From contig CAMWLV010000025.1 of the NCBI GenBank assembly GCA_947175175.1, positions 1 to 35,062 on the forward strand: a stretch of DNA of 35,062 nt, in the 5' to 3' direction. The position numbers and the translations under genes are program-made. The stretch's first letter is position 1. Every line of letters starts with the position of its first letter. The stretch comes from an uncultured Lachnospiraceae bacterium (lineage in GTDB: Bacteria; Bacillota; Clostridia; Lachnospirales; Lachnospiraceae). The notes under the pieces are model-generated. The model saw only the letters and a program-made list of their open reading frames with translations. It did not search any database and was not told the origin of the DNA. Shown in pieces: positions 1 through 7,948 of the stretch.

Positions 1-363
1 ATGATATGCTTCCTCCATTTCGTCAGATATCCATGTCCCCTCGTTAAACTCTCTCTTGATCCGGCAGCGATGCATGGTATCCGCAAAATCTCTGTTCAAA
101 ACTACCCGAAGCACATGTTTTTTCATATATTTCTTCATAGAACGTGAAATATGTATCTCATTTGGAAAAATGACAAAACGTTCTTTCGGACACCACCACA
201 AGATTTCCTCTCCAGGATTATACCATGGAAAGATTCCGTGGGAGTATGCCAACAGAAGGCGCTCAACACACAGATCTCCTCCTACCGCAAGCAACCCATC
301 TTCCCTTGCAAGTGTCGGATGGGGGAATGAAATTTCTTTCTCATTGATACGAAATACTGGCAT
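1..363 (-). CDS. aat: Leucyl/phenylalanyl-tRNA--protein transferase, N-terminal part (runs off window)
   Basis: The enzyme transfers Leu or Phe from aminoacyl-tRNA to proteins with N-terminal Arg or Lys, creating a primary N-degron read by ClpS. The minus strand from 363 to position 1 is open for 121 codons with no stop, so the C-terminal half lies outside the window. The family signature is clear: a start MPVFRINEKEISFPHP, then DGLLAVGGDL, a HGIFPWY block, EILWWCPKERFVIFP, HISRSM, and EGTWISDEMEEAYH at the edge. The ATG at 363 matches the usual family start. An in-frame ATG at 405 would add 14 residues but has no ribosome binding site. The gene lies about 110 bp downstream of clpA on the same strand. 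In E. coli aat also lies close to clpS-clpA. Identity is near certain; the exact start is less so. Confidence 0.93.
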   Translation of the reverse strand, partial: MPVFRINEKEISFPHPTLAREDGLLAVGGDLCVERLLLAYSHGIFPWYNPGEEILWWCPKERFVIFPNEIHISRSMKKYMKKHVLRVVLNRDFADTMHRCRIKREFNEGTWISDEMEEAYH

Positions 364-472
364 GTTCCATTTTCGCCTCTCTTCTATATTTATTAAATAC
401 TCCATTTGTCAGTCATTATGTCTGTTCATGATTCTGCACAGATTTTGTCTTAGTGTTCTTTTTTCGTTTCTT

Positions 473-2776
473 CTATGAATATTCCAGCCGGAAACTATCA
501 TCAACGACAGATAGCTTACATTTTCCGCCTTTTTTCAGCTTGCCAAACAAGATCTCGTCCACCAGGAGCGGCTTCACTTCTCCCTGAATCACACGGTCAA
601 TCTCCCTTGCGCCAAATTCCGTCGTGATCCCCTTCTTTTTCAGAAGTTTTTTCGCCGCTGCGTCAACAGACAGCTCTACCTTTTTCAACAATAACATTTT
701 CTGCAGTTCTCCGAGCTTTTTCTCTGTAATCTGCCCTGCCATCGTCTCGTCCATACCATGAAATACGACAATCTTATTCAAACGGTTGCGAAATTCCGGC
801 TGGAAGATGCGCTTCACTTCCTCCATAATCACATCCGCCTTGACATCCTGTCCTGTAAAACCGATTCCATGCTTTCCAATCCGGCTCGCTCCAGCGTTGG
901 AGGTCATGATGACAATCACATTGCGGAAATCTGCCTTTCTGCCCTGATTGTCTGTAAGCGTGGCATAATCCATCACCTGGAGGAGAATGTTGTAAATATC
1001 GGGGTGTGCTTTTTCGATTTCATCTAACAGAAGCACCGCATGAGGATTCTTGCGGATTTCTTCTGTCAGAAGTCCGCCCTCCTCATAGCCGACATACCCC
1101 GCTGGTGAACCGATTAATTTTGCCACTGCATGCTTTTCCTCGTACTCACTCATGTCAAAGCGGATCAGTTTCACGCCGAGTTCGTCCGCCAGACTCCTTG
1201 CGATCTCTGTCTTTCCAACGCCTGTCGGTCCTACAAAGAGCAGGCTCGCCAGAGGTTTTCCTTCTTCCAGAAGCCCCGCCCTTGAGAATTTCACTGCATT
1301 GACAACCTGCGCAATCGCCTCATTCTGACCATATACACGATTCATCAGCCGCTTTTCAAGTGTTGCGAGCGTCTCAATCTCATCATGTTCAACCACCTGC
1401 TTTGGAATCTGGCAGGTTTTGGACAGGATTTCGTCAATCAAATCCTTCCCTACAGTCTGTATTTTCTTTCCCAGTGGGTGCAGGCGGCGGTATGCGCCCG
1501 CCTCATCGATTAAGTCAATCGCCTTGTCAGGCAGATAGCGCTCGTTAACATATTTTGCACTCATGCTGACCGCATATGCGATCACACCCTTTCCATAAGT
1601 CACCCCATGGAATTTCTCATAATTCTTTTTCAATCCCTCCAGGATGCGCGTTGCATCTTCTATATCGGGTTCCTTGATGTCAATATTTTGAAAACGCCGC
1701 ACCAGACTCTTGCTTTTCTCAAAATGCTTTTTGTATTCCTCATATGTAGTCGCACCGATAAAACGTACACTTCCGGCCGCCAGATAAGGCTTTAACATAT
1801 TTGAAATGTCAAAAGCGCCTCCGTTGACCGCACCAGCGCCGACAATGTTGTGAATCTCATCGATGTAGACGATTGGTTTCTCCTCGCGGCTAATACTGTC
1901 CATAACCCGCTTGAAGCGTTTCTCAAAATCACCTCGAAACTGTGTCCCGGCGATCAGACTTCCAAGATCAAGTGAAAAAATCTTCGCACCCTTTAGCGGT
2001 TCGGGAACCTGATCTTCCTCAATCAATCTGGCAAGACCATAGGTAATCGCCGTCTTTCCAACGCCTGGTTCTCCGATATGGAGCGGATTATTCTTCTCCT
2101 TTCGGCATAGAATCTGCATCGTGCGTTCCAATTCTTCTTCCCTGCCAATCAGCGGATTGACACCCTCCAACGCATCATTCAGACAGACAGCAAACTGCTG
2201 CCATACTTTATCCGTTTTTTCCTCATCCTGCACATTTTCGTCATAAGAACCAGTTTCATTCGTCTCACTGACCAAACCTCTGTCATTCTTTTTGCTTCCA
2301 CTCCCAGCCCGCCTGTCAGCGGACAATTCTTCATATAAAATGGTCATCTGCTGCAAAAGTTCAGCGTGTTCTATCCCCTGCAGCTGCATGTAGTAAACGG
2401 CATAGCTTTCCTCAAGTTCAAACATTGCATGGATAATGTGCATCAATCCGACTACGTTTTTTCCACTGCCCTGCGCCGACTGCCACGCAAAAGACAGCAT
2501 ACTTCCCATTCCGGCGGAAAACTCTGGATTTTGATTCGGATTTTCATATGTATTTCCCTCGGAACTGACAGAAACCATATATTCGTTGAAATACCCCTCC
2601 AACTGCCTTGACAACTCTTGAACACTCCCACCGCAATCCTCAAATGCCTCCGCAAAAATCTTATTGCCGCAAATGACATACAACACCAGCTCAGGCGTCA
2701 CAAGTTCATAATGCCTGTCTTTTGCCAGAACCACTACGGAATTAATGATCTCCGCCACCTCTCTTGTTACCTGCAT
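473..2776 (-). CDS. clpA: ATP-dependent Clp protease ATP-binding subunit ClpA
   Basis: This is a Hsp100 unfoldase that feeds substrates into ClpP; 767 residues is typical of ClpA. Residues 1-150 form the ClpA-type N domain, the docking site for ClpS, followed by an acidic linker (about 155-195). D1 has Walker A GEPGVGKT (235-242), Walker B VYIDE (303-307) and the Arg-finger segment SLVRRF. D2 has Walker A GPTGVGKT (about 515), Walker B LLLDEIEKAH, sensor TSNAG and FRNRLN. There is no ClpB/ClpC middle coiled coil between D1 and D2. An IGF tripeptide at about residue 635 corresponds to the IGL/IGF loop that docks on ClpP, so it should act with ClpP, which is not in this window. The start is preceded by GGAGG. 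The gene follows clpS across two copies of a 63-bp repeat. Stop is TAG. Confidence 0.95.
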   Translation of the reverse strand: MQVTREVAEIINSVVVLAKDRHYELVTPELVLYVICGNKIFAEAFEDCGGSVQELSRQLEGYFNEYMVSVSSEGNTYENPNQNPEFSAGMGSMLSFAWQSAQGSGKNVVGLMHIIHAMFELEESYAVYYMQLQGIEHAELLQQMTILYEELSADRRAGSGSKKNDRGLVSETNETGSYDENVQDEEKTDKVWQQFAVCLNDALEGVNPLIGREEELERTMQILCRKEKNNPLHIGEPGVGKTAITYGLARLIEEDQVPEPLKGAKIFSLDLGSLIAGTQFRGDFEKRFKRVMDSISREEKPIVYIDEIHNIVGAGAVNGGAFDISNMLKPYLAAGSVRFIGATTYEEYKKHFEKSKSLVRRFQNIDIKEPDIEDATRILEGLKKNYEKFHGVTYGKGVIAYAVSMSAKYVNERYLPDKAIDLIDEAGAYRRLHPLGKKIQTVGKDLIDEILSKTCQIPKQVVEHDEIETLATLEKRLMNRVYGQNEAIAQVVNAVKFSRAGLLEEGKPLASLLFVGPTGVGKTEIARSLADELGVKLIRFDMSEYEEKHAVAKLIGSPAGYVGYEEGGLLTEEIRKNPHAVLLLDEIEKAHPDIYNILLQVMDYATLTDNQGRKADFRNVIVIMTSNAGASRIGKHGIGFTGQDVKADVIMEEVKRIFQPEFRNRLNKIVVFHGMDETMAGQITEKKLGELQKMLLLKKVELSVDAAAKKLLKKKGITTEFGAREIDRVIQGEVKPLLVDEILFGKLKKGGKCKLSVVDDSFRLEYS

Positions 2777-2787
2777 AATCTTCCTCC

Positions 2788-2926
2788 ATAAGTTTCACTC
2801 TAACTCCCATTCGCCCGCTTCGGTGGGTACTCAAATCAGGATGGTGAAATTTTGATTTCACTCTAACTCCCATTCGCCCGCTTCGGTGGGTACTCAAATC
2901 AGGATGGTGAAATTTTGATTTCACTC
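2788..2926. repeat. 63-bp structured repeat, two tandem copies between clpS and clpA
   Basis: Two nearly identical 63-bp units lie head to tail, followed by the first bases of a third. A diverged single copy is at 6784-6850. Each unit has two potential hairpins on the plus strand: GTGAAAT-TTTG-ATTTCAC, and a six-pair stem closed by a TTCG loop (gcccgc-ttcg-gtgggt). The stop codon of clpS (TGA, 2921-2923) lies inside the first unit. On the gene strand each unit ends in GGGAG, a possible ribosome binding site. Because 63 is a multiple of three, the units also read as an open 21-residue peptide repeat, probably by chance. A REP- or MITE-like element is the simplest reading. Confidence 0.85.
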
Positions 2927-3214
2927 TAATGTCATCCGAAACGGAAATCCCTCCGCCTTTGCGCGGGCTGCCGCAGTCTGCACCTTGGAAACAGCGATGT
3001 CATATGGATATGCACCTACCACAGCTTTTCCAACTTCATGCACCAACAGCATCAATCGCTCTGCTTCCATCTCATCTTTATGAAAGATATCCCTCAATAT
3101 ATCAACCACAAAATCCATCGTAGTAAAGTCGTCATTGTGCATGATCACCTTGTAATGTTTCGGTTCCCGTATTTTGATGCGGGTACTCTCTCTTGTTTCT
3201 CCCTGTATTGCCAT
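2921..3214 (-). CDS. clpS: ATP-dependent Clp protease adaptor protein ClpS
   Basis: ClpS is the N-recognin that binds substrates with N-terminal Leu, Phe, Trp or Tyr and delivers them to the ClpA N domain. The 97-residue length is normal. Key residues are present: the N27-D28-D29 cluster in VIMHNDDFTTMDFV, which binds the substrate alpha-amino group, and H59 in LLVHEVGKAVVGAYPYDIA. A short polar N-terminal tail (1-18) precedes the fold, as expected. A GAGGT ribosome binding site lies about 10 nt before the ATG. The stop TGA lies within the 63-bp repeat that separates it from clpA. Upstream is the VWA gene, with an 82-bp gap containing a long palindrome. Aat and ClpA are the next two genes, so the pathway context is complete. 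Confidence 0.96.
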   Translation of the reverse strand: MAIQGETRESTRIKIREPKHYKVIMHNDDFTTMDFVVDILRDIFHKDEMEAERLMLLVHEVGKAVVGAYPYDIAVSKVQTAAARAKAEGFPFRMTLE

Positions 3215-3245
3215 CTTGTATTACCTCATATAATGTAAACTTTAT

Positions 3246-3278
3246 ATGTTCTATGCAAAGAACATGTTCTATGCATAG
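3246..3278. promoter_or_regulatory. 28-bp near-perfect palindrome with direct repeats upstream of clpS (candidate operator)
   Basis: Positions 3251-3278 form a dyad of 14-base arms with no loop. It differs from its own reverse complement at only two positions (8 and 21). The core AGAACATGTTCT (3259-3270) is a perfect 12-bp palindrome. The 12-mer ATGTTCTATGCA occurs twice, at 3246-3257 and 3264-3275, with an 18-bp period. No T-run follows on the gene strand, so an intrinsic terminator is unlikely. Location 32 bp before the clpS start suggests a repressor or activator site. The binding protein is unknown. Confidence 0.5.
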
Positions 3279-3296
3279 GCTGCGTCTTTTGGCGTC

Positions 3297-4490
3297 TCAG
3301 ATTTTCTTCACTTTTTTCCCAAACTGAGACAAGTCCTGTCCCTTCAATGCTTTTTCCAGAAGTTCTGGTAAAAGCTGCGGCGTGCACGCAAAACAAGGTA
3401 CTCCAAGCCCTGCTAATCTCTGCGCCGTCTGTTCGTCATAATACGGCTTGCCGCCATCTGAGATTGCAAGCAGGCTGATCACAGTCACCCCAGATTCCTT
3501 CATATCACCGATGCGCCGCAGCAATCCGGCTCTGTTGCCTCCCTCATACAAATCCGATATCAGGAAAAACAGCGTCTTAGCCGGATTCTCTATAAACTGC
3601 TCACAGTATGCAATCGACTTGTTGATATCTGTACCGCCGCCAAGCTGGAATCCAAACAGCAAATCGACCGGATCATCACTCTTCTCTGTCAGGTCTACGA
3701 TATTTGTGTCAAATGCGACAATCCTCGTCTTGATGCTTGCCATGCTCGCCAGAATACAGCTGATAATCGACGAATAAATCACGGATTCTCCCATCGAACC
3801 ACTCTGGTCAATATCGAGTATGATGGTCCACTTGTTTGCCGCTGTAATACTCGTTCGGTCAAAAAAGTAAAAATGTTCTGGCACGATGGTTTTGAGTTCT
3901 GGATTGTAGTGCTTTAAATTGCGGTTTATCGTCATTTTAAAATCCATTGCCGACGCTGACGGAATAGGCGAATGCTTTCTTTTATTGACCGCAGCAGTCA
4001 CAGCACGTCGGATATCCTGCTCCAGCAGTTTGTTGATCTCCTCCACAATTTTCTTGATAAATTCGCGGACGCTTTCTTTCGAACGCTTCGGTATCTGGTC
4101 TTTTAACATCAATATGGTAGATGCAAGACCGATATCCGGTTCCATATTTTCCAAAAGCTCCGGTTCAAACAACAGCTGTTTCAGCCCGCAGCGCGTCACC
4201 GCATCATTTTGAATAACAGTCACCAGCTCCTTGTCAAACAGCGTCCGCACATCACCAAGCCACCGGCTGATCTGCGGGTTCGACGGTCCCCTTCCACCGC
4301 CGCGCCCGCCTCCGCCGCCTCCCTGGCTGCCAAAACCGCCAAGTTCTGACCGATTGTATATGGAAGCCAGCGCCTGATCCATCAAATCCTGTTCCTGGGA
4401 CAGCGTCAGATCCGTCATTCCTGAAAGACGCTTCTCACTCTCCTGCCCCAGAATCAGACGCCATCTGCCGATCTGTTCTTTTATTTCCAT
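3297..4490 (-). CDS. VWA domain-containing protein, YehP-like
   Basis: This is the VWA partner of a MoxR-type ATPase. The 397-residue protein has a helical N-terminal half (1-215) with a Gly/Arg-rich linker at 51-68, and a VWA domain from about 221. The metal-ion site is intact: D228, S230 and S232 in DIDQSGSMGES, T287 in GGGTDI, and D313 in ISDLYEGG. It resembles E. coli YehP over its length (N-terminal RWRLILG, then DQSGSM, GGGT and the AFDT block), from memory. No signal peptide or membrane segment is visible, so it is cytoplasmic. The gene starts 29 bp after the stop of the DUF5682 gene, indicating one transcript. Metal-dependent binding of a client or of the MoxR hexamer is the expected role by family; the client is unknown. 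Confidence 0.88.
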   Translation of the reverse strand: MEIKEQIGRWRLILGQESEKRLSGMTDLTLSQEQDLMDQALASIYNRSELGGFGSQGGGGGGRGGGRGPSNPQISRWLGDVRTLFDKELVTVIQNDAVTRCGLKQLLFEPELLENMEPDIGLASTILMLKDQIPKRSKESVREFIKKIVEEINKLLEQDIRRAVTAAVNKRKHSPIPSASAMDFKMTINRNLKHYNPELKTIVPEHFYFFDRTSITAANKWTIILDIDQSGSMGESVIYSSIISCILASMASIKTRIVAFDTNIVDLTEKSDDPVDLLFGFQLGGGTDINKSIAYCEQFIENPAKTLFFLISDLYEGGNRAGLLRRIGDMKESGVTVISLLAISDGGKPYYDEQTAQRLAGLGVPCFACTPQLLPELLEKALKGQDLSQFGKKVKKI

Positions 4491-4519
4491 ATGAAACCTC
4501 CCTCGTATAAAAGGTTATA

Positions 4520-6784
4520 TTAAAGATCAAAATCAAAATCATCCAGACTGTCAATCATCTGCTGCGAACTCTCGTCAAGCACAGCATTTACCACCTCGCT
4601 GACCTCCTGACCATTCAGCCCCAGGATCTCACCGAGATTTTCCGCGATCTGGTCCTTCTCCACTGCCGAGAAATCCGCAAAAGCACGCCGCAAAAACACC
4701 AGTGCCCGTTTAAACTCCTCGTCGTCCAATGTGACAAGATAGTCATTCAGGCTTTCCCAGAGTGACAGTCTTGCAATCAGCGCATATCTGTTTTTCATGG
4801 CAAGCCCTTCGAACCAGCCAGCACCCAGATCCGCAGGAATTCCCTTTGATAAACGCCTTGACACCTCTGTGCGCAGCTGCTGCGTATTCATAGCTCCACG
4901 CTCCAGAAGGATTGCTGCCGCAAATCCTGACAGCTTCGTGTTTAGGTCATCCCGTTCTGAAATATCGTCGAGCACCTTGATCCACTCTGCGTTATCCAGA
5001 AAATCGTGCGCCAGTTCTGCGCTGTTTAACTGCTCCATTGCAGTGATGATGACCTGACTCGCCGCATCGTCGCACACACAGGCTGATTCCAGTATCAGAC
5101 AGGCTCTGTAAAACAATTGCTGCAGAATCGGCTCCAGCGGCTTGGAATCGATCCGCCTGATATTTCCATACTGGACGACAACAGAAAGCCGCTGTGCCGT
5201 CTTCGCCAGATCCTCCACCGACGCGGCGTCAACTGCCATTCTCTGCAGTGCTGCAGTCGCATAACCTACCGCTTTCTCCATGCCACAGCAGCAGGCATCT
5301 TCTATGACAAGCGCGATTTCTCCCATTTTGGTCGCATTTTCCACGCGCTCCTTCATGGCAAAGGAAGCCGCACCGTCAATCGTATCCCCCTTTAACGCCG
5401 ATTCCACCAGCTCAATCTCCGCCTCCGGCGTCCAGCGCACTACCCAGTGTTCAGACCATGTCGCATTGTCCTGATTGACCGATTGCTGCTGGGCAAAGCT
5501 CACATTGATCACACGCAGCCGATGTAGGAAAAAAGACCGGTGCAGATCAATAAAAGCTGACTTTTCTGAACTGACACGCCTGTTTTCCCGTAGGTCAAGC
5601 ATCAAGTCCTGCGCTGTGATATCGCGGTATTTCTCGAGTTTCAAGTCCTTTAGCTGTCTGTAAAAATCCTCCTGAATGCTGGTGCGGCTCACCCCGTCAG
5701 GCAGCGCCCCGATTGCCGTTCCGATCTCCGTATCCGCCGTCCCAAGGATAATGTTTGACACACTTCCTTCACCAATGCAGGTCTGCGCAGCATCGCGCAA
5801 GTCCCTGAGCGATGCAATCGTTCCGCCACGCAGCTGCGCCAGGGACATCGCCAGCCTGACCGCCTCGATCACAGACGCGGACGAAACAGGATTCCCCTTC
5901 TCGCGCTGGTATTTGGCAAGCCGTATCAGATAGCTGTAAACAGCATACATCGGCTCACCTTTATTCAAGCCCTCCCACAAGAGTGCATAGTAAGCAGGCG
6001 CCTTGTTTCCAGCGCCGTATCCTGCCCGCGTGGAAAGACGATAGTACGAATAAGGCATCAGGGTATGATTTGCCCCAACCTTTGGCATTTTGGACAGGTC
6101 TTCGTCGGATTCCTGCCAGTTTTTTAACCCTTCCACATGATAGGAACCCGTTACCACGACAATGTCCTCCGGTTCAATGCCAGAGTCTACAGCCTTCTTG
6201 ATCTGCTGACGCATATATGCCTCGCGAAGCACCGTCTCCGCCCAGTCATTTTCTTTTCCTTCTGTGAGACTTCTGATGTTGGCGCCAAAGCTGTTTGCCC
6301 CCAGATGATAGGCTTCCATACTGCCCGCCTGCTCCATGACGCGCTCCCAGAAGGTGTCATGCCCATCTTCACCGCTCTTCTGGTCAAGCTGCTCATAGAC
6401 ACTGATTCCAGAATTTATTCTTGCTTCTTCCCCCTCTGCCTCCTGCATACCACATTCGGGTATCGCCAGAAAGGTCTCTGAGGGCAAATCCATAAAACGA
6501 CACTCCACATGATGCATATGACACCACTGTATCGCCTGATACTCCGGCGAGTATTCCGCAAATGGATACAACACTGTCCTCACGGGTGCTTCCTTGGTGT
6601 AGGCAAGCACCGCAATTGGAGGCTTTGTCTCCTTGCGCACCATATCGGAGATCATGTCCTCAAAATCGCTTGGACCCTCAACCAGCACAAGTTTTGGCTT
6701 CTTTTCATCTAAGAATCCTCTCAGGTAATATGCCCCCGCAGGCGATAAATGCCGTATTCCGAAAAAATTTGGATTATTTTTCAT
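4520..6784 (-). CDS. DUF5682-type protein, YehM-like
   Basis: Cytoplasmic protein of 754 residues. The N-terminal third has GIRHLSPAG (G9-H12), LVLVEGP (E36) and a later VVVTGSYHVEG (H near residue 215). These resemble the paired GxxH motifs and acidic residue of the TraB/Tiki/ChaN-like hydrolase superfamily, so this part may be an enzyme; that is my inference. The remainder is predominantly helical. By neighbourhood (MoxR before, VWA after) it matches E. coli YehM. The chosen ATG at 6784 has GGGAG five bases upstream. A GTG at 6847, overlapping the moxR stop and preceded by AAGGAG, would add 21 residues encoded entirely by the 63-bp repeat and cannot be excluded. Confidence is high for the family and low for biochemical function. 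Confidence 0.82.
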   Translation of the reverse strand: MKNNPNFFGIRHLSPAGAYYLRGFLDEKKPKLVLVEGPSDFEDMISDMVRKETKPPIAVLAYTKEAPVRTVLYPFAEYSPEYQAIQWCHMHHVECRFMDLPSETFLAIPECGMQEAEGEEARINSGISVYEQLDQKSGEDGHDTFWERVMEQAGSMEAYHLGANSFGANIRSLTEGKENDWAETVLREAYMRQQIKKAVDSGIEPEDIVVVTGSYHVEGLKNWQESDEDLSKMPKVGANHTLMPYSYYRLSTRAGYGAGNKAPAYYALLWEGLNKGEPMYAVYSYLIRLAKYQREKGNPVSSASVIEAVRLAMSLAQLRGGTIASLRDLRDAAQTCIGEGSVSNIILGTADTEIGTAIGALPDGVSRTSIQEDFYRQLKDLKLEKYRDITAQDLMLDLRENRRVSSEKSAFIDLHRSFFLHRLRVINVSFAQQQSVNQDNATWSEHWVVRWTPEAEIELVESALKGDTIDGAASFAMKERVENATKMGEIALVIEDACCCGMEKAVGYATAALQRMAVDAASVEDLAKTAQRLSVVVQYGNIRRIDSKPLEPILQQLFYRACLILESACVCDDAASQVIITAMEQLNSAELAHDFLDNAEWIKVLDDISERDDLNTKLSGFAAAILLERGAMNTQQLRTEVSRRLSKGIPADLGAGWFEGLAMKNRYALIARLSLWESLNDYLVTLDDEEFKRALVFLRRAFADFSAVEKDQIAENLGEILGLNGQEVSEVVNAVLDESSQQMIDSLDDFDFDL

Positions 6785-6850
6785 ACTAACTCCCATTTGC
6801 CCGCTTCGGCGGGCACTCAAATCAGGATGGTGAAATTTTAATTTCACACT
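6784..6850. repeat. Single copy of the 63-bp structured repeat between moxR and the DUF5682 gene
   Basis: A diverged copy of the unit at 2788-2926. It has the same two plus-strand hairpins, here perfectly paired: GTGAAAT-TTTA-ATTTCAC and GCCCGC-TTCG-GCGGGC. It is flanked on the gene strand by near-duplicate segments, GGAGTTAGTGTGAAA before and GGAGTTAGTATGAAA after. Removing one unit would restore an ATGA stop/start overlap between moxR and the DUF5682 gene. This suggests the repeat was inserted or duplicated at a coupled gene junction. Confidence 0.85.
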
Positions 6851-7932
6851 AACTCCTTACATGCCTTGTACAATCCCAGCCACTCAGAGCCGCGCTTCTT
6901 CATGACATTCTCGAGATACTCCTTCCATGCTACCTGGTCCTTATCCTCGTCCTTGATGACAGCTCCCTGCAATGCAGCCGCCAGATCCTCGTTTGTGATC
7001 GTACCGTTTCCAAAGCTTCCCGCCAATGCCATACTGTTGCACAAGAGCGATATTGCCTCTGCGGTGGAGAGAACACCCGATGTCCCCTTTACCTTCTGTG
7101 CGCGATCCAGCGTCTCCCCACAGCGAAGCTCCCTAAATATCGTACATACTTTCTCTATCACCTCATCTGCAGGCTGCTTTGCATTCAGATCAAGATTTTC
7201 TGACAATTGTGTCACTCGGGTTCTTACAATCTCCATCTCGGAGTCCAGATTTGCCGGTGCAGGGAGCACGACGATATTAAATCGGCGCTTCAACGCGGCG
7301 GACATTTCATTGACGCCCTTATCCCTTGTGTTTGCCGTCGCAATCACCGAAAATCCCTTTTTCGCAGCTACTTCTATCGAAAGTTCCGGGACAGAGATTC
7401 TCTTTTCTGACAAAATGGAAATCAGTGCGTCCTGTACCTCTGAGGCACAGCGCGAAATCTCCTCGACACGCGCAATGGTTCCTGTCTCCATCGCGTTGAA
7501 AACCGGACTTTTCAGCATCGCTTCGTGCGATGGTCCCTGCGCGATCAGCATCGCATAGTTCCACGAATATTTGATCTGCTCCTCTGTCGTTCCGGCGGTT
7601 CCCTGTATTACTTTTGTGGAATCACCGTTGATGGCAGCAGTCAGATGCTCGGATAGCCAGCTTTTTGCTGTTCCCGGCTCACCGATCAACAGTAATGCCC
7701 GATCTGTTACCAGGGTTGATATCGCAATCTCCACAAGACGCTCATGACCTATGTATTTGGGCGTGATTTCCGTCTTTCCAACCTTTCCTCCGCAGATATA
7801 CGTCTTTACGGACTGCGGGGACATTCTCCACCCTGTCGGGATCGGATTTTTCTCCGCCGCGATCAATGCATCAATTTCCTTCTGAAATAACTGCTCTGCT
7901 GGCAGTCTTAACACTGTTTCATTTTTTTCCAC
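6844..7932 (-). CDS. MoxR-family AAA ATPase, YehL-like
   Basis: A 362-residue hexamer-forming ATPase of the MoxR group, expected to work with the VWA protein two genes downstream. Walker A is GEPGTAKS (84-91) in LLIGEPGTAKSWLSEHL. The Walker B region reads ARVEEI (155-159): the usual first Asp is Glu, as I recall also for E. coli YehL, so this is probably a subfamily trait rather than decay. Sensor 1 is N201 in IATANTRD, and the Arg-finger region is ALKRRFN (213-219). The N-terminal 60 residues are a family-specific extension. The stop codon falls within the 63-bp repeat. It begins 16 bp after the broken HEAT-like gene, consistent with one operon. The remodelling substrate is unknown. Confidence 0.9.
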   Translation of the reverse strand: MEKNETVLRLPAEQLFQKEIDALIAAEKNPIPTGWRMSPQSVKTYICGGKVGKTEITPKYIGHERLVEIAISTLVTDRALLLIGEPGTAKSWLSEHLTAAINGDSTKVIQGTAGTTEEQIKYSWNYAMLIAQGPSHEAMLKSPVFNAMETGTIARVEEISRCASEVQDALISILSEKRISVPELSIEVAAKKGFSVIATANTRDKGVNEMSAALKRRFNIVVLPAPANLDSEMEIVRTRVTQLSENLDLNAKQPADEVIEKVCTIFRELRCGETLDRAQKVKGTSGVLSTAEAISLLCNSMALAGSFGNGTITNEDLAAALQGAVIKDEDKDQVAWKEYLENVMKKRGSEWLGLYKACKELV

Positions 7933-7948
7933 TTGTCATACCCCTTTC

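Noticed and set aside
56-478. Plus-strand open frame of 140 codons
   Set aside because: It is antisense to the clear Aat coding frame, has low-complexity Phe/Ser-rich translation and no family resemblance.
2742-2924. Minus-strand 60-codon frame made of two copies of a 21-residue peptide
   Set aside because: It is the translation of the tandem 63-bp repeat and runs into clpA in a different frame; the repeat differences are not those expected of a conserved peptide.
2788-2926. Possible CRISPR array
   Set aside because: Only two contiguous units, no spacers and no cas genes.
7350-7480. Degenerate Walker B in the MoxR protein as a sign of inactivity
   Set aside because: The Glu-Glu form appears to be the norm in YehL-like ATPases, and Walker A, sensor 1 and the Arg finger are intact.
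6866-7558. Plus-strand open frame of 230 codons
   Set aside because: Lies entirely antisense to the MoxR ATPase gene, whose motifs are certain; the Ser/Ala/Thr-rich product is typical of a shadow frame.
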